64,000 nt of DNA from Fasciola hepatica (lineage: Eukaryota; Platyhelminthes; Trematoda; Plagiorchiida; Fasciolidae): the NCBI GenBank assembly GCA_948099385.1, contig CANUEZ040000140.1:806001-870000 (forward strand), in the 5' to 3' direction. Of this stretch, positions 1-64,000 are shown piece after piece; positions within the stretch are counted from its first letter, which is position 1; every line of letters begins with the position of its first letter. The position numbers and the translations under genes are program-made. Below the pieces are notes generated by a model. It was not told where the DNA came from and made no database searches. It saw nothing but the letters and a program-made list of their open reading frames with translations.

Positions 1-590
1 GGGATCAGCCATACTACAAGCTTTATTCAAATTTCAACATCACAGACCAAATCAAGATGTGATACGCGTTAGGCTATGGTGTGCAATACCAGTGGTGTTG
101 AAACCGTTATCCCTCTCGTATTTACATGACGGCATCATTTGTAATTCTCTTCAGAATAGTTCACGCACTAAATCTTGTATTTCCGAATGAAATGGTGACG
201 CCCAGAGAATTTGTATCTAGAATATAGCTAACGATGATGAGAAATGGAGGTCAACCGGTGATTCGTGACAGTTACCTGGTGATCCAAAGAAGGACAAATT
301 GAATACGGATTCATAAACAGGTGACTTGATATCCACAACTAGAATGTAAACATGGACCATGAGTGATAGGATGACAATCAAACGGACCAATCTGTATAAC
401 CGACTCGTAGTTCCGTATGACTGAGACTGTCTCAAGGAAGATCGTTTAAACCTGGCTAAAACCCCAATCAAAGCATGGCTCCAGTGATGCAACGGGTTCA
501 GACACGGCTTGCGTGACTAGTGTGAAAAAGAAAGCAGAACGGATTCCCGAGTGAAGTCATAAAGATGAGTGAAAATTTTTCCTGTCGCCA
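1..590. other. No feature supported; possible exon-like segment
   Basis: A minus-strand open segment with acceptor-like CTTTCTTTTTCACACTAG near 516 and a hydrophobic stretch (LVRLIVILSLMVHVYILVVD) ending near a second acceptor-like AG around 280. It could be related to the missing 3' end of NRAMP but has no family match I recognise. Confidence 0.2.
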
Positions 591-599
591 AAGGTATCA

Positions 600-800
600 T
601 ATATCATTGAGGGCTGGCTCAGACAGTCTGATAGTTGGGTGTTCGACTCAGAACCAGTCACCCCGACTTCGAGACCTAGCGGGGGCTGGGTGGATGTGCA
701 CTGCACAGTTGATGATCCCTAATAAGTCAGATGAAACAGCTGAACAGTGGTCCCATGGTTGAGCATTGATACTGCATGATAAATCATTACCTCATCATTC
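600..800 (+). mobile_element. SINE family 2 copy, head degenerate
   Basis: Shares GTGCACTGCACAGTTGATGA, CAGATGAAACAGCTGAACAG and GAGCATTGATACTGCATGA with the 24.5 kb copy. B-box position reads ACTTCGAGACC, decayed. Confidence 0.6.
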
Positions 801-1424
801 CGAGTAACTGCAATTCAAGGCATGATAGATACTACTCATGAGTAGACGCACGATCGACAGTAATTATAACTAACGGAAGAGACCAAAATGAGAAGTCACA
901 AAGTGGGCAGAATGATAAGCATGGGCACAGAAAATGTGTGGTGGCACACCACGATAATGATTATATTAATGCGATGCAAATGAGGCGCCACTGTGTATCG
1001 TACTGACCTCAGCGTTGCCCAAGAGCTTGATTCACAATTAGCGTACTGTTGTTTGGCACTTCCGGATTACAGCACTAGTAGTGAGCAGAAAATGCGTGCG
1101 AATCGTTACCAAAGCTACAGCTAATTCCATCCGATCGATATCCCTACTTCTATATCCTTCCTCAACTTACCTTGCAGACGACTTCATTCTAGAGTGTGAA
1201 TGTGTATTTGGAGAAGCCGATGATTCTCGAAGCTAGATGATCAAGAAGACAGATCTGGAGGGCACTGGCGACGTCTGAACACCGACGTCATCCAATTATT
1301 GCCCGAGTCTGATGGAAAAACAGTACCAACAATACTGGGCTAACCCTTAGATGAAACATCAAATGTCACCACGCTACGATGTCTATCGCACGAGTTGCGC
1401 TTGCACAAAGGCAGACGTTAACAG

Positions 1425-1690
1425 TATATGGTGTTCGTTGAGGCAATTTGTGATTGTAGAACGACCAGGGATAGCCAGTCCATGACACGGAAGGAGGGTA
1501 TTCAACTTCTAATCAGTGAACTTGGTCATGTAGAAAGTGTTGGGTTTCCTGGTTTTAATCCAATAGGTTCACCAACTCAGTGGTTATTAAGTGTTGGAGG
1601 ATATGACTAGGTGTCACGACCAGTAACGCTCACGCTTTTCATCAGATCGCAATTATCAACCGTGTTTCTGTTTTCATTCTTGATTTGATT
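1425..1690 (+). mobile_element. LINE A C-terminal end fragment
   Basis: The plus-strand frame reads GIQLLISELGHVESVGFPGF then GSPTQWLLSVGGYD, matching the end region of other copies (LTSEISQVGLVGLLGLGPRD..PTKWLETLSDMA at 10.15 kb), with the LINE-type GTCACGACCAGT-T-rich tail after it. Confidence 0.6.
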
Positions 1691-2137
1691 TCCGAGTTAA
1701 ATTCATGTTGAAAAATGGGAATCAGAACTATCGCCTTCGTAACATGGGTGATTAAACTGAACCGAACTGGAAAACAGAAGGCATTGACCACATATAAGAT
1801 CGGAGTATAAAAAAACAACTGTTAATTTCCAAAGGATACAGTCACGCATTTGCCAAGGTGCAAAATACAGTTCGACGAAAGCATTGTAGACCAATAGAAT
1901 GGGTCCTATGTGAGCGGCGAAAAGGAGTGGTGGGGATTTCAAACAGAGGAAAAAGTGACCCAGGAACAATTCGGATGAGATCAGTGCGACGAACCTTCAT
2001 AGATGCTCGTAGAATCCATCCCATATGCTATGACAATGTTTAACAGTCAAGTAATGAGTGGAAATAAAGTGGTCCCTGGGGTATTGAGAAGTGTAAATGA
2101 ACAAAGCGAGGTTACACAAATACGCAATCACACTTAC

Positions 2138-56926
<54,789 letters not shown>

Positions 56927-57343
56927 CTAGAACGAAAACAGAGATATGGCATGCCAAAATCCGATAGGAGTTTCATTCTTAAACTGATCGAATAGATTAG
57001 GTATACTGTGTTGGAAAGTTGGATTTTGTGCGTCCAGGACAACACTGGTAGTAGTCAGTTGGTAACGCAACAACAGTCATTCGGCTAAGTTACCTACCAA
57101 ACAAACCTAACAGTATTCTGTTAAGCATGAAAAATATCAATATACTGAAATCTGTGCTGAAAGTATAAATCGAACAGAAGTCCTCTGGGATGCTCATCTA
57201 CCATTATAGTGAATCGAACATCAAGGTGCTTTCTTGTCATAAACTATCCGACAAGTAAGAATATCTACCGTAACAGCGGGACCAACTCATCTACCGTCGT
57301 TAACCACACTGCTATCGGCCCCTCGACTTTGAAATTTTTCTCT

Positions 57344-57384
57344 GTTGTTGTTGCGTTGGTACCATGCTTTTTCTCAAGCCGGTG

Positions 57385-57439
<55 letters not shown>

Positions 57440-57482
57440 GGATTGAGATTAAACAAGGTGATAACGCAACAACAACAACAAC
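57344..57482. repeat. Palindrome with 40-b arms around (AT)n
   Basis: Left arm 57344-57383 (starts GTTGTTGTTGCGTT, ends CAAGCCGGT); AT core 57387-57437; right arm to 57482. The right arm, reverse-complemented, matches the left arm at 32 of 40 positions by hand count, without gaps. Confidence 0.85.
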
Positions 57483-57689
57483 TACAAAATACGGGAAGGG
57501 ATGTAAAATATAATGAGAGGAAAGATGCTGATTTTTTTGCTTTTCACCGTACACTTTTGATGTTTGGTCGTTTTATTTGTCGCAATGATATTTTTGTGAT
57601 TATGGGGCACAAGAGTTCAACCGACGAATCCTACATCATTCGCGACGTTTATCAACGTTTCTAATCAATGGCAATCCTCATGCCTTTGA

Positions 57690-59285
57690 CAAAATCAGAG
57701 AGGCGGGAAGCGCCAACCGAAGCCAATGCTGATGTTAGGTTCTTCTTATCTCTATGACAAGTCATAGCATAACCACCGTGTTGCTTCTTCGAGCCTTATC
57801 CAGCACGCTCGAATAGAGCACGGAAAGGAAAACGATGGGTGGGCATTCGCAAAATATGTTCCAGACACCGGAGGCGGTGTAGAGGGATCACTTCGTTAGG
57901 AGGGTGGTTGTTCGTGCCTGGCACAACTACGCACATCGTCATTTCTCACCCGATGTTCCCACCAGAAGAGAGCAACGATTCGCAGACGTCGGTTGTCGAA
58001 TACAGAAAAATGCCGAGCATCCTCAACGCAAAGTGGCCCGGTCTCACGGCCGTGGAGTAGAACACTGCGAACCGCGGCAACGTACACCCGTCCCTCGAGA
58101 GAGAGAGCCTTATGTCCCGGCAACGTCACAGATGCGCAGATTTGAGAAAGCTGCTCTAACTCTCGCTATTCATAAACTGATCTCCTCTTCAACACCACCT
58201 CCAACTGTTATCAAGCCGCGACGTACTTCCAGTTGTCAACTAACCCAAGATGATCACAACAATGGGTGAGTACAGACACAGGCTCCTACCAATTCCACAA
58301 AAGTACTTTGCACTTAGAAACCGCAAAATACATACCATATCTGGATTCCTCAATCGTCAAGCGGTTCAGGGTGTGTTTTATTGCCTGTGCATTATTACTC
58401 AGCAGGATGATATCATCGTCATATTCGAAGTCGGAAAACCTGTTCTCTGAGTGGAGTTCAGCTCCATCGATTGGAAGATGTTATACTCTAACAAAAAGAC
58501 TGATACCAAAAGTCTTAAAGTGGAACCCGATGTAAGGCTTTAATCAACTTGGAATAAGACCGTAACTAAAACATAAATAGGCAAGAGTTATCAGGCGTTA
58601 ACGTGGAAGAGTACTAGCAATGACAAAACGATGTAATTAAGAAAGATTCATTTATCATAGAAGACCAGACAAGGCATTCCGTGGAACATACTCTTTGACA
58701 TCTTTGAAGAGAAATGGGGATATAGGGCAGCCTTGTCAAACTCCACTGGAGACGACAAATGGGACGAAAATTGGCAGTAGGCCCTAACCCAACCTGAGAT
58801 GTCACGATACACGTCTTCGCGCATTGATACACACATCTCAGATACTCCATTTCTCAACGAACGATTCCACAGTGAGTCTTATCGACAGAGTCGAAGGCCG
58901 CTCTACTGTATACGAACACGATGAACGTTAGTATTTGGAAAGTGTGTCGGTGCTCGAGCAGTTGTCGCAGGGTGAAGATTTGATCAATACATCCACGACC
59001 TGAACTAAATCCAACCTACTCCTGGTGAGTTAGCTCTTCACGCGTTTGGTATAACAGGCGAAGTATGACAGACGCAAGCAGCTTCGATGCTATTGAGATA
59101 CGACTCACACTGCTATGGTCGCTGAACGAGCCCTTCTTGAACATGGGAAGAACAACTGGTTCCCCCCACGAGGACGGAACCTGCTGAGAATTTCACACTT
59201 CAGAGAAAACAATGTTCTTTAACGAGCTGCCTTTTACCATTTTTAAATAGGCCGGAGGAAAGATACGCTCAATAAATCACATGGA
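57690..59285 (-). mobile_element. LINE family A copy (RT part), contains inverted arm 2
   Basis: Minus-strand RT of the family also found at 46.3-50.1 kb. Upstream part 59285-59101 reads as degenerate FKKGSFSDHSSVSRISIAS (KKGDRS..NHRGISLIS in relatives); then SKLLASVILRLL, GRGCIDQIFTLRQLLEHR, RAAFDSVDKTHCG and, after frameshifts, the C-terminal region near 57750. Positions 57696-59100 are nearly identical to the reverse complement of 48674-50078, while the remaining flanks are diverged. Confidence 0.8.
57696..59100 (-). repeat. Inverted near-identical block, arm 2 (1,405 b)
   Basis: Partner of 48674-50078 in inverted orientation. The arms are 7.6 kb apart and bracket NRAMP exons at 52386-52514 and 56760-56926. 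Confidence 0.9.
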
Positions 59286-59288
59286 ACG

Positions 59289-59391
<103 letters not shown>

Positions 59392-59499
59392 TGAAATTTA
59401 TGAGAAATTTTTCAGAAACTCCGTCGATCAAAACATTTTTGGATATAGCTACACTAAAATATATTCACCAGCAAGGGAAATCGGTGTTGACTTCCCGGA

Positions 59500-60440
59500 T
59501 AGATCACAAACTAGGCCTCCCAATAGCTTGATAAAGAACACCTATCGCAGTCAAATCGGTATCTTACAACAAGTGGTACCCCGGAGAGATCTGTTCTTTG
59601 ACTGCTGCTGTTCTCGGCTTACATCGATGACCTGCCGTCAGTATTCCAGTCACCTTGCCTGGTCTAAGAGGATGATCTAAGACTGTTGCGCTTCAAGGAA
59701 TCTGACGTGAACAGAGACGTTCTACAAGGCGATTCTGGTGAATTCTTACGATAGACTAATGCCCGGTCTCACCAATCAACGTGTTCAAACGCGCGTATAT
59801 GCACGTTGGACGAATGATGTCGGATGCAGTGTACCACATCGTGAAATAATCACTCCTAAGATCTTCATATGAACGAGACCTTGGGATTACGCTCTCGTCA
59901 TCCGTCAAGACAGAGACTCACACCTGTAAGGTCGAGAATCTACCAAGGCCACGCTTGGAGCCATACATCGGTCCTTCAGCTGGTCGAGTCACGAGACCTT
60001 CCGGTTACTGTATCCCCCCCCCCATGTTCGTCCGATAATCGAATAAGGATGTACTGCTACCCATCCCTGCATTATTGGCGAGAAAGTCAAACTGGAGCTG
60101 ACGAATATCCACTTCCGGGTGTATAAAGCATATATCTGACTTGGCTTGCAACGCTTGGCAATCAGACTCGTCAGTGGCTTACGACGGACCAGCAATGTGG
60201 ATCGTCTGAGGTACCTTAGGCTTTTCCCCAGATACTACCGACGAATTCGCGGTGATTCAATCAGCTTGCGGAAGACCCCTCGTAATGATATCGGTCCGGA
60301 ATTGTAAACAGAATTTCCTTTTCGGACGAACGACTAGGGTGTGGGGCCATTCAGAACGCTGCGGAAGCTCCATTCAACTGGTTCACCACCGGCTTATCTT
60401 ACTTTTGCTTTTATGCGACTATCTCCTGCTAGAGGATGAG
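59500..60440 (+). mobile_element. LINE family C fragment (RT second half and C-terminus)
   Basis: Plus-strand remains of another non-LTR element, readable in shifting frames: YIDDLPSVFQSPCLV at about 59620, a run matching NETLGLRSRHP.. in the position of the LG(I/V).L.SSLK motif, then PIIEYGCTATHPCI, GLQRLAIRLVSGL and RLRYLRLFPRYYRRIRGDS between about 60030 and 60260. The last series is the RRxRGD(L/S) tail typical of CR1/Jockey-type RTs and differs from families A and B. It is broken by stops. Its 3' end meets the 3' end of LINE B tail to tail at about 60440. Confidence 0.65.
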
Positions 60441-60818
60441 TCGGCTCCATGAATATCTCGTATCATGGCTGACCATGCATGCCGGTTGGAAGCGAGTTCG
60501 GTGCAGATCGCAATCCAGTTTTTCTTCTATTGGCGGGCACCATGAAACGACCGTAAGGCTAGGCGCTCTACATCCTTCTCGACAGTTTTGATTCAAGTTT
60601 TAAGCTGGCCACCACGGTGACAGCGCCATCCAGAACAGGGTTCAGGACGGGGTGTTTGTTTCGTTAGTTCTGTCTCGGGACACCGTAGGATATGACCCAG
60701 CCACCGCAGTCGACGGCACTGAAGGAAGTCGGAGTTTGTCAGTTTCGCAGCACCGTTTCCTAACTTCGGTGTTGGATACTCTGTCGCGCCAATTTGTCTT
60801 CAAAATAAGCCACAGGCT

Positions 60819-61226
60819 CTAGCGATCAAACACCTCCAACTTTCTAGTTTTCTTAGCTCTCAAGGGCCAGGTTTCGCAGCCGTGCCGGATAGCGGCACGG
60901 TAGATACGCACTTTGGTCCGAAGGCTGATTTCACTGCGGGTCCACAACACCCGTCGTAGCTGCAGAAATGCTTTTCTGTCGTTGTCTATCAGGAGCATTA
61001 CTTCATCCTTTACCTGACCGTTTGGAAGCAGTGTAGAGCCTAGATACTTGAATGATGGAACACATTCGATCAGTTGGTCGTTGATTGACAGCTGTTGAGC
61101 TGTTGACCCTAAGCAGGTCGACATACTTTTGGTTTTCGTAGTGTTTATTTCTGGCCTGATGGACTTTAAGAAGAAACTGATTCGGTCGGGGACTGTTTGA
61201 AGTGTGACGGGAGACCCCGCTAGCAC
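60819..61226 (-). pseudogene. LINE B reverse transcriptase C-terminal part
   Basis: Continues from the FANDIVVLA motif just upstream. It contains INTTKTKSMSTCL, FKYLGSTLLPNGQVKDEV (the conserved FKYLGS thumb motif), LRTKVRIYRAAIRHGCETWP and LEVFDR. In intact relatives this leads into the C-terminal R-W-L-G-H region, seen here only in broken frames down to about 60440. Confidence 0.8.
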
Positions 61227-61731
61227 AACAATGTCATTCGCGAACTCTAGGCCCGAGATTTAAATCTCCTGACTTGGTTGGATACCGGAATAGTCAGTCA
61301 ATGCCTGTTTCATTGTCCAGTCGATTGCGTAGTTAAACAGCATCGGTAAAAGAAGGCAGCCCTGTCGGATGCCCGTAATGAGTGTGAACTCAGATGACTC
61401 TTCATCATATATACGGACCCGCGCCCTAGTGGACGAATAGTATCCTTTCAGAAGCCCTGCGGGCTTAGCGGGCATCCCGTCGCATTCCATTATCGCCCAG
61501 AGACACTCCCGGCAGAGCGACCCGAAAGTCGATAAAACAGGCTACTGTTGGCCGCTGGAACTTGTAGCGGTACTCCAGTGTTCGACGTAACGTGAAGATT
61601 TGGTCCACACAGCCTCTACCACGGCGGAAACTCCCTTGGTTCGGTCGTGTGCAGCGGTCTCTCGCAACCGAGAAGCGGTTGAGCAGCAGCACTTAGAAAA
61701 TCTTCGCAGCCACGTCGATCAGGCTGATCCC

Positions 61732-62934
61732 CTATAGTTCTTGCACACGGATTTGTCCCCTTTTTGGGATGGGCAACAGAACGGACGTGTCCCAATTAGT
61801 CGGAAAGACTTCTCGCCATATTAGGCCAAACAGGGTGTGTAATCTGTCGACCAATGACGACTGGCAGCACTTGTAGACTTCAGGTGGAATGCCATCTTCT
61901 CCAGCAGCTTTTTTAATCTTCAGCTGATTGATGACTGTGGCAATTTTAGTTGTGTCCGGTGGATCGCAACTGAAATCGTACGGCTCTGCAAGAAATGGGG
62001 GTTGTAGGGCCACCGTGTGAACTGATGGTCGGTTGAGCAATCGATCGAAGTGCTCTACCCATCGCTCTATTTTTCTTTTCTGCTCAGGTATGAGTAGACC
62101 GGCTGTGTCGCGTAAGATCGACTCCTGCTTGCAGCACCTACGCGGCGCGTTGCGAACGAAGCGGAATAGCTTGCCAAAGTCACCGATCCCTGCTGCAATC
62201 TCCATTTTTTCAGCTACTTTTGTCCAATACCGCATACGATCAGCCTTAGTGGAGTGTGAGGCCTCGCGTTGCAATCTGCGGCGTTCGCCACTTCCTGATA
62301 TCCGGGTTTCGTGTGCTTTGGCCGACAGCTGAAGTGTGCCCTCAGAGATCCAGTCTTTTAGATGTCTTTCAGTTTTCCCCAGTTCTCTTAAAGCAGCTTC
62401 TCTAACCGTCGATTTGATTACCACCCACTGTTCTCCTACTGGAGTTGGATCCGATGATACGTTGGTTACTGTGGATAATCCGGTGGCGATTGCGCTTAAC
62501 AGCGCTTGGCATTTCGCTGGTATTTCCAGGGTTGCTACATTTATGTAGGTCGGTGGGGAGGCCTTAGGGTGTGTGGATAGATGGATTCTGAAGCGCGCAC
62601 GAACAAGAACATGGCCTGTGTCATTTGCGTTTCCCGTCACTGAGCCGCGGTACGCTCGACAGTCTTCTACAGACGAAGCCCAACGAGACCTCACTAAGAA
62701 ATAGTCGATTCGATGCGAAGTGCGACCGTCATTGGAGTACCATGTCAGTAAGTGCCTTTTAGGGTGCTGGAAGTGTGTTGCAAACGACCATTCTGTTAAA
62801 GTCGGTCGAACTGACCAGACGGTCACTATTCTCACAGCGTTAACCAAGGCCAAATTTTCCCAGGACGTTCCGCGTTGACGAATCCGATGGACCTGTGCAA
62901 GAATTCCAGTCTCCAGCGATGAACAGAATGTCAC
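61732..62934 (-). pseudogene. LINE B ORF: endonuclease end, linker and RT start, 400 residues
   Basis: The longest open frame in the window. It starts with a frame-shadow of the endonuclease, then the domain's last motifs (SHRIDYFLV and DTGHVLVRARF), a basic linker, and RT motifs including RWVEHFDRLLNRPSV and KKAAGEDGIPPEVYKCCQ, ending in NWDTSVLLPIPKRGQ. The intact later RT motifs lie in other frames downstream, so this is not a working polyprotein. Confidence 0.8.
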
Positions 62935-63475
62935 TTCTCTGAACCCGACTGATCAACTCTTGGAGGCTACGGTATAATTCATCCTTTGTCTCGCTGTCTG
63001 CCGCATTGGTCGGAGCATAGACCGCAGTCACCGTTAATTTCTGCGGGGAGCCTTTGAAACGTGCCACAGCAAGTCTTGCTGAAATCGGCTCCCAAGCGAT
63101 CATTGCGTTGTTGGCTTTATTGTTAATGGCGAATGCGACGCCGTGGCGTCCGGGGTTGTCTGTGGGGTCGCTATGGTAAATCCAGTGAGTTGCCTCTTCT
63201 CCTGGAACTTGTATGCACTGAGTGCCGGAGTTAGGTATGCGAAATTCGGAGAGACAGGCTATGTCGATGTTGTGGTTTTGTGGTGTCCTCATTGTGAGGC
63301 TTTGACTGCCCACGTCTAATAATGTCCGCACATCCCAACAAGCTAAATAAGTCTGTTTCCTACAGTTGAGTGTTCCTGCCTGTTGTCTTGACACCTCGAC
63401 CGCTGGAGCATGAGGCGCGTCGCTTGCCAAGGACGTCGTAGCATGATCAGAAAGCGTGTTTTCAAAACTACTCAT
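62840..63475 (-). pseudogene. LINE B endonuclease ORF, 211 residues
   Basis: Open frame with an apurinic-type (exonuclease-endonuclease-phosphatase) endonuclease domain: DVRTLLD at about residue 49, LSEFRIPNSG with the metal-binding Glu at about 80, VYAPTNAADSETKDELY at about 150, AGDWNSCTGPSD at about 185. The frame is lost at about 62840 and continues in the overlapping ORF downstream, a typical single frameshift. Its function would be target DNA nicking; the His-Asp end of the domain, in the next frame, is altered. Confidence 0.8.
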
Positions 63476-64000
63476 AGAGATTCACGGAAATATGGTACGA
63501 GGCGGTGTCCCCAGTACCGCTTGCGACCGTTGTACTACTTGGTCGCCCAGTCCGGAGTAGAAAGTAAGTTGACGGTAAGTCATCCGGCTTTTTTTCGAGG
63601 ATGCACCTCTAATCTTTGCACACTTAAGTGCAGACTACAGGATAGCAGGGTCGTTCCAAATAGGCCGGTGGCCTGTTGTGCGGCTCATTCGCCTCTTACG
63701 GAATACCGGGCCGAGTAGGTTGGACAGTTTCCCTTTGTAGTTGTTTGATCAGTAGATCTCATCTTCCCATTCAGGAGTATCTGTCATCACCTGCCGAACA
63801 CCGTATCGTCGAGGTTTTTAGACCTTGGTTACCCTCAACCTGGTTTAGCCCGCCTGTCGAGGAGCTTACCGGGATGTGGCCGTTGATGCATACTTCAGCT
63901 TCGTGGAGCCACAGGTTGAAGCTGGGTGAATGATGGAGACCAAGAAGATGAAGGATGCCCCAAGGGATACAACAGTCGACCAACTAAGAGGTTCTAATCC

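Larger units (their letters stand above)
60440..63990 (-). mobile_element. LINE family B: AP-endonuclease + reverse transcriptase element, frameshifted, the best preserved in the window
   Basis: Minus-strand non-LTR retrotransposon. The first ORF (63475-62840) holds the endonuclease: LACWDVRTLLD (usual NVRTL), LSEFRI with the catalytic Glu, VYAPTN, and AGDWNS near its end. The next ORF (62934-61732, 400 residues, overlapping in another frame) carries IDYFLVRSRW, a DTGHVLVRARF end where the usual SDH motif has lost its Asp, and the RT entry KKAAGEDGIPPEVYK. Further frames at 61692-61465, 61490-61260 and 61226-60819 carry GRGCVDQIF, RQGCLLLPMLF and FANDIVVLA, a degenerate YADD. Frameshifts and the broken catalytic motifs indicate a dead copy. 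The part beyond 63475 is probably 5' leader. The clade (CR1-like or RTE-like) is uncertain. Confidence 0.85.

Noticed and set aside
217..492. 91-codon minus-strand frame with a hydrophobic helix, considered as the missing NRAMP C-terminus
   Set aside because: It would add a thirteenth membrane segment and has no resemblance to SLC11 tails that I can recognise. Kept only as a possible exon-like segment.
57904..58535. Open frames of up to 121 codons repeated exactly at 49239-49870 on the other strand
   Set aside because: They are antisense to the LINE A reverse transcriptase and are duplicated only because the two arms are inverted copies. Conservation here reflects the repeat, not protein selection. 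A diverged version at 5185-5496 is broken differently.

Overview
This window looks like eukaryotic DNA, most likely from a digenean trematode (fluke). It has no compact bacterial-style genes. Its composition is moderate, clearly less AT-rich than Schistosoma. It is packed with decayed AP-endonuclease non-LTR retrotransposons (LINEs), Penelope-like elements and tRNA-headed SINEs, and it has long (AT)n microsatellites. The species is an inference; an opisthorchiid, fasciolid or Paragonimus-like fluke would fit.

The only host gene I can support is one minus-strand gene that spans nearly the whole window: an SLC11/NRAMP (DMT1-type) proton-coupled divalent metal transporter. Ten exons were traced from 56926 down to 2138. 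All have GT/AG boundaries and agreeing phases. They give 1,523 coding bases and about 508 residues, from the cytosolic N-terminus through TM12. The exon with the initiator methionine and the exon with the last C-terminal residues were not found. Introns range from 149 b to 13.7 kb. Six exons in a row are phase-0 multiples of three, one of them a 42-b micro-exon.

Layout from low to high coordinates: 1-5 kb, last traced NRAMP exon (2138-2297) and LINE/SINE scraps. 5-15.8 kb, a mosaic of LINE family A copies with an inverted insertion and a piece of LINE family B, plus exon 14256-14385. 17-25 kb, exons 17020-17233, 20807-20848 and 24847-24972, with SINEs, LINE ends and a solo-LTR-like repeat. 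25.5-29.2 kb, exon 27120-27308 between two Penelope-like fragments of opposite orientation. 29-41 kb, mostly unrecognised intron with SINE, LINE and LTR-like copies. 41.0-41.5 kb, two exons around the 149-b intron. 43-50 kb, a head-to-head SINE pair and two LINE A copies. 52.4 and 56.8 kb, exons for TM1 and the N-terminal tail. 57.7-64 kb, a LINE A copy, a third LINE family (C), and the best-preserved LINE (family B, minus strand), which runs to the window edge.

The most unusual signal is a pair of inverted 1,405-b blocks (48674-50078 and 57696-59100). They are nearly identical and have no net indel, yet both sit inside LINE copies whose flanks still align but are clearly diverged. This is the pattern expected from gene conversion, or from an assembly artefact. 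The blocks bracket two NRAMP exons. Other signals are a microsatellite-centred palindrome, a (CT)n tract serving as the polypyrimidine stretch of a very short intron, and further inverted LINE pairs.
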